From: Amanita rubescens
Lineage: Eukaryota > Basidiomycota > Agaricomycetes > Agaricales > Amanitaceae
DNA: 37,135 nt
Assembly (NCBI GenBank): GCA_015039365.1
Contig: WION01000523.1
Location: 1-37,135, forward strand
Direction of reading: 5' to 3'
Shown in pieces: positions 30,750 to 37,135 of this stretch. The position numbers were made by a program, and so were the translations under genes. The stretch's first letter is position 1. Every line of letters begins with the position of its first letter. Under the pieces are notes generated by a model that saw nothing but the letters and a program-made list of their open reading frames with translations, did no database searches and was not told the DNA's origin.

Positions 30750-32352
30750 TTAGCCTGTTTCACGGTGGTGGAGATGGCGCGCTAAGAGAGGAAGAGGCCA
30801 TGGATGACTGGGAGAATATGTGAGCATAAACAGATTAATTAGACAAGAAGATATCGTTACCCCAGCATTCCTTTCCCCGGAGCTAGGGGTGAAACGCTGT
30901 CAATGACTTTTAAGTGATTAGCTGAGGACGACTGTGAAAGAAAACATGAGCATAAATAGGTCGACTAGACAGTCAGAACTCGGTACCTGAGCGGTCCTAT
31001 CGCTATCCCGGGCGGGCGAGACGGTGTCAAAACCTCTTAAGCAATTGTTGTTGCTGTCGGATTGAATGCCCTCCTCGTTGGTGGTGTAGTCGTCGATAGA
31101 GAGACGTATAGAGCGCTCGTCAATTGGTTCCAGCGAGGGCATGAGTACTTTCACTCTGTCCGCGTAAATTTGATAAAACTGAGAGGGATCAATGGTCATT
31201 AGGTGAACAGAAACGAAGTATGAACCTTTTTCTGCGAGTAATTTTGATATCCTCGTGAGAACGACTGTTCCGTTGCGCAGTTTATCGTACTCGAGCCAAG
31301 GAGGCGTCAGTATCCCATCTTCGTCGACAGTGTTTCTTTGGACTAGTTTGGCCAGGCTATGGTTGAACAAAGCGCCACCATAATCGGATAGAAGACGGGG
31401 ATCGTAGTGAGCGCCAAGTTTAATTTCCGAGACTGGAAGTACACGTCAGCATTATGCAAGCGCTGCATGTCGGATCACGTACCCGAAGGAGTAACAACGG
31501 GCACAGGCTCCATGTGCGTTGAGTCGTCCACCGGAGTAGGTGCTGATACCATGATTCTCGGTTGTTTTCCGTTGCGCCCTCGTCTTTTGGTGCCAGACGA
31601 TGTAGAGGTTGAAGAAGATGGTACGACGTATTTGGGGCCCATGTAGACACACATCAAGTCGGCAGCTCTATCCGGATTTGATGGACTTAACCATTCGACC
31701 GCTTCGACATTCTGCAGAGGATGGGTTAGCATCAGATAAAATAGATTTGAATGCTCGAAGAACCTGATCATTTTCCTGTTCCAGTTGTTCGTCTTCGTGT
31801 AAGTGCTAGCGGAAAGTTACTCGGCGGCGGGGTATAGCGTGCTTGGCGAAGGCGCGGGAATGGCATCGAGTCGGTGATACCGTCGGCTTGTATTCCAACA
31901 CATCGAGTTTAGGACAGTTAATTGGTAGTCAAATAGGTACATCAGTTCCCGCGGAGCGCTGGTGGGAACCTTTATCATAAAAGCATCCTTCACTCACGTG
32001 TCATCATTAATGAGATTATAGTTCTATAAGTACAAACAAGCATGTTTAGTGAAACACCGCAGACAGAAAAGAAATAAAGACACACGGGAGGGCGTCCAAT
32101 GTAGTGGTTCCCGGAAGCCTGGTGAGGTGTTCCGACGGCACGTGGCGCGATTTCTCCGAAGATCCAAGCGGTGAAAGGAACAATTTTTTCATCGTTTGAC
32201 TTGAGTTTAAATCCATTCCGCGTGTCCCGTTCAAAATCCCGCTTGTATTCGAGATTAATCAGGGCACGGCTCCCCATCTTTCGTACGTTATCGATGAGTC
32301 GGTTGTAGTCGCCAGAGGTGACACGATCTAAGTAGAAGGCAGAGTCGGACAT
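30750..32352 (-). CDS. uncharacterised 428-aa protein, seven exons
   Basis: No family is recognised. The exons are 32086-32352, 31998-32023 (26 nt), 31821-31958, 31483-31763, 30987-31432, 30861-30931 and 30750-30807. All six introns are GT-AG, 39-62 nt, and every junction keeps frame, so the model is strong except at the last intron. There, reading through gives a stop just after GMLG. The protein starts MSDSAFYLDRVTSGDYNRLI, has a globular part TAWIFGEIAPRAVGTPHQAS, LMYLFDYQLTVLNSMCWN and FFEHSNLFYLMLTHPLQNVE, then a basic Ser-rich linker SSGTKRRGRNGKQPR. A second globular part follows, with LAKLVQRNTVDEDGILTPPW and LLAEKGSYFVSVHLMTIDPS, and a polar tail. No signal peptide or membrane span is seen. 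Nuclear location would fit the basic linker. Confidence 0.72.
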
Positions 32353-32389
32353 ATTCGAGAAAGCGGATGGAGTGAGAGGTGTCGCTAGC

Positions 32390-32397
32390 CTATATAT
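32390..32397 (-). promoter_or_regulatory. TATA-like box of the 428-aa gene
   Basis: TATATATA-type sequence (complement GTATATATAG) lies about 40 bp before the ATG at 32352 on the minus strand. The leader would be very short. Confidence 0.4.
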
Positions 32398-32846
32398 ACA
32401 GAAGGGCGACAGCAGGAGGACTTCAAAGGAGAATTAAGACAGACGGGAAGAGCGGCGGGAATACTGTAGAGAGACATGGTGAAGCGTTCGCCGAGAAACC
32501 CTATCTGTCGTCGTCGCTAAGATTCCCCTGCACAGGGGCATCGGCGAAGAAGAGATGAGTGAAAAGCGCAAGACTGTGTGTGCCGCAGCGGGCGGAGAGA
32601 TTGTGTTTGCGGAATACTGGCTTGCGGTGGCTCCTGTCTTACACTTGGGCCAATGCAAAGGATCGAAGCGGTAGAGCATGAAAAAAAAGATGTGATCGGC
32701 CACGGAGGACCGGGAGTCGAAGCGCTAGGGAAAGAGCTTAGAGCTCAAACGTATGGGTAGTAGGTTACAGGTACGCAGGTCACATGACCGGCACGTGCTC
32801 CGTGCTCAAGCTTTGGCGGACAGGCTATCCTTAGTCCTAAAACCCT
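32398..32846. other. intergenic, no gene seen
   Basis: Minus and plus frames of 60-89 codons lie here but start at GTG or lack any family likeness. No RNA gene or repeat was found. Confidence 0.35.
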
Positions 32847-33074
32847 TCACCTTTCAGGTTGCGGGAATTCAAACGGTTCATGCCCATCTCCAGCGTCTCG
32901 CGATTCTTCGTCGTAATCCGGACCCGTCCTCAACTCGACCGCCCACAAGTTTTTCAAGTCGTGTGTCGCAACGAGCGCGAGTAGTTTATCATCGGAAGCC
33001 AGGACTCTGCTTCCACTAGTTTACCCAGTCCTTCGTCCGTACGAACGATCCGAGAATCGAGGCTATCTTGATCT
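32847..33074 (-). pseudogene. decayed gene fragment, beta-propeller-like strands
   Basis: The minus strand reads QDSLDSRIVRTDEGLGKLVE, then after a one-base shift RVLASDDKLLALVATHDLKN then LWAVELRTGPDYDEES, to a TGA at 32847. The alternating pattern resembles WD40 or similar strands but is too short to assign. The frame shift and lack of start suggest a relic. Confidence 0.45.
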
Positions 33075-33102
33075 CATCACGCGTGCGAGGGAATTTATAG
33101 TA

Positions 33103-33342
33103 TGGACAACAGGCCGGAACAGCTCATTCTGATATGCCTCAAGTTGGATGTAGAGCATCGTGAAACGTTTGTGTGGAATTTAAATGGTATGTTCCGTAAT
33201 CGATCATCTCCCAAATGTTTAACATGTCTTTATAGATCCCATCGCTACCCCTGAGCATTTCGCATAGATGCTTGTCGAAGATTACAACCTGTCTACTGGT
33301 TCAAATAATGTTCCGCACACCTCCCCATCGATGGTGTGATAC
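33103..33342 (+). pseudogene. SNF5/SMARCB1-like fragment with premature stop
   Basis: From an ATG at 33103 the strand reads MDNRPEQLILICLKLDVEH then RETFVWNLND, crosses an intron at 33187-33235 (49 nt, GTATGT donor, TATAG acceptor), and continues PIATPEHFA-stop-MLVEDYNLSTGS. This fits the first repeat of the SNF5 family of chromatin remodelling subunits (PIRLDLEVDG...DTFTWNLNE...TPExFAxxLxxDL). The TAG at 33265-33267 sits where a CAG or GAG is expected, and no second SNF5 repeat follows. It is a relic, or a fragment copied from a full gene elsewhere. Confidence 0.6.
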
Positions 33343-33663
33343 AATGGACAAAAGAATCAGAGACGAAAACAAATGTATACTACGTGGAATTGCAATCACG
33401 GGGACATTGCATTTGAGTGCAGTCATAACAGAGTTTGTGATGTATGTGATATATCTTATGTAAAGAAAATAGTCGTCAAGCAATCTCCTTTTCCACATCG
33501 GAAACGACAGAAAAAAATGTCGTCCTTCTTCATCTTTGGTTTTTTCGCACTGGCAAACAGTGGTCATATGAAATCTTTTACTTTGAAATAGTATCACATC
33601 ATAGTACGTGGTAATTGATTACATTTTACCGTCGGAGCGCAGCGCAGGCGGGTCTTGTAGGAC
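33343..33663. other. intergenic, AT-rich, no gene
   Basis: Short frames on both strands, none with a family. The SNF5-like reading frame cannot be followed past 33342. Confidence 0.35.
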
Positions 33664-34139
33664 TCAATAATTTGATGGTAGAGTCGGTTGAGTCAAGCGA
33701 ATGTCTTGTGAATATTGCAGAATCTCCATCAGTTTCTTGTTCCACGCCGTTTCGTGTAAGTCCGAATACAAGGATTTCAAGTATGTGCAGTACAGTACTG
33801 CATGTTCCAGCTCGAGTAACTTATATTCTGAGACAGACACATCATGCTGTAAACATCCAACCAAGAACTTGTTTTCTTTAATTTATCTCATACACCCATG
33901 GTTACTAGAGTAGGGAATCACCTTTGGGGTTCATGGCGTACGGGTACTCGTAGTGTTCTGATTCATCAAATACAACAGGCCCAAAACCTAATCCTTCAGG
34001 AACATTAGCAAGCCTTATTTCTGGAGAGGAATTGTGAGTACTCCTCTAGTTCAGCATGTAAACGGTCAATATGTGCTTCCAAGCCTGCGATGTAGATATT
34101 GCGCCTGTGTGGCTCTCTCAAGGTTGATCCAACCAAGGC
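33664..34139 (-). pseudogene. decayed gene with a zipper-like helix
   Basis: Three pieces on the minus strand fit one protein: STLREPHRRNIYIAGLEAHI then DRLHAELEEYSQF (34130-34030), then after a one-base shift PEIRLANVPEGLGFGPVVFD then ESEHYEYPYAMNPK, and finally ENKFLVGCLQHDVSVSEYKL then LELEHAVLYCTYLKSLYSDL. An intron of about 46 nt (GTGATT donor, TTAAAG acceptor, near 33880-33925) joins the last two. The first piece has a basic start and heptad Leu/Ile, like a bZIP or coiled coil. No start codon is found and the frame is broken once. Confidence 0.45.
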
Positions 34140-34707
34140 TTAGCGCTTAGGTACTCGACTCGAACGGAGACAACCTACAGTTCGTTGGAAGAGAAGAGTG
34201 CATATGAACCGAGTATAACGCGGCACGAGAAGAGCGGCGGTCATAAGACAGATCTGGGCTGCCCGAACACTCGTCCCTCGGCCGCCGCACGGCCCACCCC
34301 ATTTTTCCTGATTTTGCCTTTTATAAGTCTGTTCTCACTCACAATCCTTCTCTGCGTGATTCTCAATTTGAATATTAGGAAGTGCCGTTATACTAAGCAG
34401 AATCGGGGCTCGCAGACCCACTGTTGTCCGTAACTGTAGTTTGTGGCAGTCAGTAAAAAAGAATAAAATGTAACAAACGTACTTCCCAATTTGTTTATTT
34501 TCTACATCAACTGACTTCTGTTTGATGATAAGTTCCCGAGGCAGCCTAGATGTACTGATCCTTGAAAATCGCAGTTCTACAGACCATTGCTTGAATGAAT
34601 TTGCAGACCTGAAGTCGTGTAGAGCTGACCCTGGCGCTTCCTTTTCACGACTGTCACGGTCACCTGCTACTAGCTAGTGTTACCACGCGTTCAAAACCCT
34701 CCGCATT
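34140..34707. other. upstream region of the GEN1-type gene
   Basis: No coding frame of interest. The ORF at 34185-34433 has no family likeness. The promoter of the downstream gene must lie here; no clear TATA box close to the start was seen. Confidence 0.4.
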
Positions 34708-37135
34708 ATGGGTGTAGCAGGGCTTTGGGAGGTACGTAGGAAGCACAGTCCAGGACGCTCTGTTGAAAACATCCAGGTACTTAAACCGGCCGTAGAAGTA
34801 CGCTCCATGACAGAGCTGGCGATCACGGAGGGTTTTATCGCCAATCCACAGGGACTTCGCGGGTTTCGGATTGGAATAGACGCGAGTATATGGTTCTTTC
34901 ATGCCGAATACGGGAAGAAGGGCGAAAATCCGGTGCTCCGCACGCTTTTTTTTCGTTGCGCTACTCTGATGCGGACGACATTCTTGCCATTGTTCGTTTT
35001 CGATGGTCCGAAAAGGCCCAACTTCAAACGCGGCAAAAAGATTAACAAGACCCGTCACCAACTTATTCCCGGTATGAAGGCTATCATTGAGGCTTTTGGA
35101 TTCGAATGGAGAATGGTGGGTTTCCGTTTCTTTCGATTTTCCCCCTTTTTGAGTAGCTTGTAGGCTCCAGCTGAGGCTGAGGCCGAGCTAGCGTATCTCA
35201 ATAGAGCTGGCATCATTGATGCTGTACTCTCAGATGACGTTGATAACTTCCTCTTCGGCGCCACTACCGTAATCCGCAAGTGCGCCTTCCAGCCGCGACG
35301 TGATAGTCTGACTCATACCCCTTTCCAGTTTAAGCAACAATCTTTCTGGTAACAGAGCAAACCCCATCTTGAATAGCGAAGGCAGGGACGACAAGAACCA
35401 TACAGGGTTGTATCGAGCGTTGACAATTCGCAGCCATTCGTCCATTTCACTTACCAGGGGTGGCTTTGTACTTATAGGCCTCTTGTCGGGTGGTGATTAC
35501 GCTCAAGCCGGTTTACCTGGGTGCGGTATTACCACTGCCCACGCGCTCGCACGCTGCGGCTTCGGTGACTCTTTATACGAAGCAGCTACTACCCTACCTG
35601 CTGATGCTCTCCCCAATTTTCTGGCCCATTGGCGCCAAGACTTGCAAGAAGAACTTCGAACGAATTCTCGAGGAATCATAGGTCGTAAGCTGAAGAAACT
35701 AGCCAAAGAAGTCCCCAACTCTTTTCCCAACATCGACATCCTCCTATCCTACACAAACCCCATAACTTCCGAGAGCCTCGGATGCGCGGCCGAGAAAAAT
35801 ATGAAGCTGACTTGGGGGAAGGAGCCAGATGTTGGTAAACTGGCAGCTACATGTGAATTCTACTTTGAGTGGGGATACAAAGAAGCGATTATCAAGCGAT
35901 CTAGGACGCTGCTGTGGCACTCGATCGTACTACGAATATTGAGGCGGGCCGTGATCAACGCGGAAACATCTGACTATAGCTCGTCCTCAACTACCATGCC
36001 CTCTACACCGCGTAAAGGCAAGGACCGGGCACATCCTCGCATTATTAATACGCCATCTAAAATGGTTGCGAGGCATTTTGCTTCGATGGGTCTCAACTCG
36101 CCAGAGTCTGGTGATGAAGGGCCTCTTATTGTGAAGATCCACTCTTCGCGAAATCATGCGAGCACGGATGGGCTTTTAGAATATCGTCTCGAAGTGGCAC
36201 CCGCTCAGCTGGTGCGATTGGCAGAATCAGGCATCAAGAGAATGAGGGAGCCTTCGCACACGGACGAGTGGACATCCGAGGAGGATGTTGGAGGGGACAA
36301 TGCCGATTCCGACGCTGGGAAAAAGACCAAGGGACTGAAGCCACCTCCGGATCCGACAAGTCATCTGCGGCTGTGGATGCCAGCATGTATGGTGGAAATG
36401 GCAGAACCAGAGATCGTCGAAGAGTATAATGAGCGAAGGTCTAAGAAGGCTTCGAAGGAGAACGGGAAAGCTAGAGAAGAATCAGGCGCTACAAAGCAGT
36501 CAAAGAATAAGGTATCAAAGTCCCAGAAACCGTTATACGACTCGGACACAGATCAGCAGCTACCCCTTGAAGACATGCTTGCGAAGAGAAAGGCGACGAT
36601 ACAGTCGACTCCTAGCCGTAGAGCCGATGGACGGATGGTGCTACCAGCTTTGTTTGAAGAAAGCCAGGAAAGCGGATCCAACGCGTTATTTTCAATGCCC
36701 ATTTTTATGACACAGTCACGCGCCGAATTCTCCAAGACAGCCGCCAAATGTGAGAAACGGAGAAAGCCCGGGTTCGGCTATCTATCGTCATCAGATGAAG
36801 ATGAGCAACCACCATTTCCGATTTCGTTCAACAAGGAGGACGTGCTCTCGTCGAGCGATACTCATGGCCGGCTAAACACGATGAGACCCACGAAGACGAG
36901 TCTGGAGGGTAGTTCATCGCAGACGTCGGATTCCCAACGACACCAGTCGCCACGGAAATCTCTGAAACGCACTTTGGTAGAAAGCCAAGCACGGTCAACC
37001 TCTCCGCGTAAACGAGCTGCTAACGCGAAGGCGGTCAATACGTCCGTCATCGAGATATCTTCGGACGACTCGGATGATTCCGGCGCTCGTCCGGCTTCTG
37101 TCTCTGTGCAACGATCCAGTGTTCCGCCATTGATG
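34708..37135 (+). CDS. GEN1: GEN1/Yen1-type structure-specific nuclease (3' end outside window)
   Basis: This is an XPG/FEN-superfamily nuclease that resolves Holliday junctions and 5' flaps in the nucleus. It starts MGVAGLWE|VLKPAVEVRS, the family N-terminus with the mobile Gly at position 2. Metal ligands are visible: D43 in GIDASIWFFH, D84 in LFVFDGPKRP, the EAEAELAYLN glutamates near 125-129, DD145-146 and D148 in LSDDVDNFLFGA, and the later GGDY motif in LIGLLSGGDYAQAGLPGCGI, the helix-two-turn-helix. Introns are 34732-34776 (45 nt), 35116-35163 (48 nt) and 35280-35328 (49 nt). Exon 4 then runs open to the edge, 762 codons in all. The tail is long, Ser/Lys-rich and acidic (SSDEDEQPP, EISSDDSDDSG), with SPRK/TPRK sites, as expected for CDK-regulated Yen1-like proteins. 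Confidence 0.93.

Noticed and set aside
34660..35061. 133-codon minus-strand ORF
   Set aside because: It is antisense to the first exons of the GEN1-type nuclease, which is strongly supported.
36361..37050. Several short minus- and plus-strand ORFs in the last 800 bp
   Set aside because: They are other-frame shadows of the open GEN1 exon.

Overview
The window looks like nuclear DNA of an agaricomycete (mushroom-forming) fungus. Genes are dense at both ends and carry short GT-AG introns, mostly 39-63 nt. The recognisable families are fungal: a FunK1-type kinase, an F-box protein, an NB-ARC/TPR NLR, an HSF-type regulator, a CoaE kinase and a GEN1-type nuclease. The mobile DNA is hAT, pogo-like DDE and LTR. 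The order cannot be fixed from sequence alone. I found no tRNA, rRNA or CRISPR.

Layout. (1) 1-2 kb: two housekeeping genes on the minus strand, an HSF-type transcription factor and dephospho-CoA kinase; the latter has a 7-nt first exon. (2) 2.1-11.1 kb: two direct copies of a protein kinase gene, both broken by different lesions, flank a FunK1-like kinase that has lost its N-lobe. (3) 11.6-15.9 kb: an F-box protein, a weak minus-strand ORF pair, and an AT-rich NLR cut off in its first TPRs next to a 34-nt perfect palindrome. (4) 15.9-29.2 kb: a gene-poor repeat block. It holds a large inverted repeat (arms about 0.9 kb) carrying a nested solo LTR (5-bp target duplication) and a non-autonomous hAT element (8-bp duplication). 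It also holds a GTGAGTGCTG minisatellite, a 252-bp foldback element, pogo-type transposase remains, and a field of 19-nt hairpins (ATGGTG-N7-CACCAT, about 19 copies). A second hAT element with a hATC relic is inserted exactly in the last hairpin. A 65-bp minisatellite closes the block. (5) 30.7-34.2 kb: one intact-looking 7-exon orphan gene of 428 aa, then fragments of decayed genes, including a SNF5-like piece. (6) 34.7 kb to the end: a GEN1/Yen1-type structure-specific nuclease, open at the right edge.

How the parts relate. The housekeeping genes at the ends (HSF, CoaE, GEN1) look intact. The middle is accessory: lineage-specific kinases, an F-box protein and an NLR, many truncated or frameshifted, beside a nest of transposons. 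The kinase copies differ by many transitions, several at CpG, and their stop codons fit C-to-T changes. That suggests methylated or RIP-like decay of duplicated DNA, which is inference. The strongest undescribed structure is the hairpin field at 26.4-27.1 kb.
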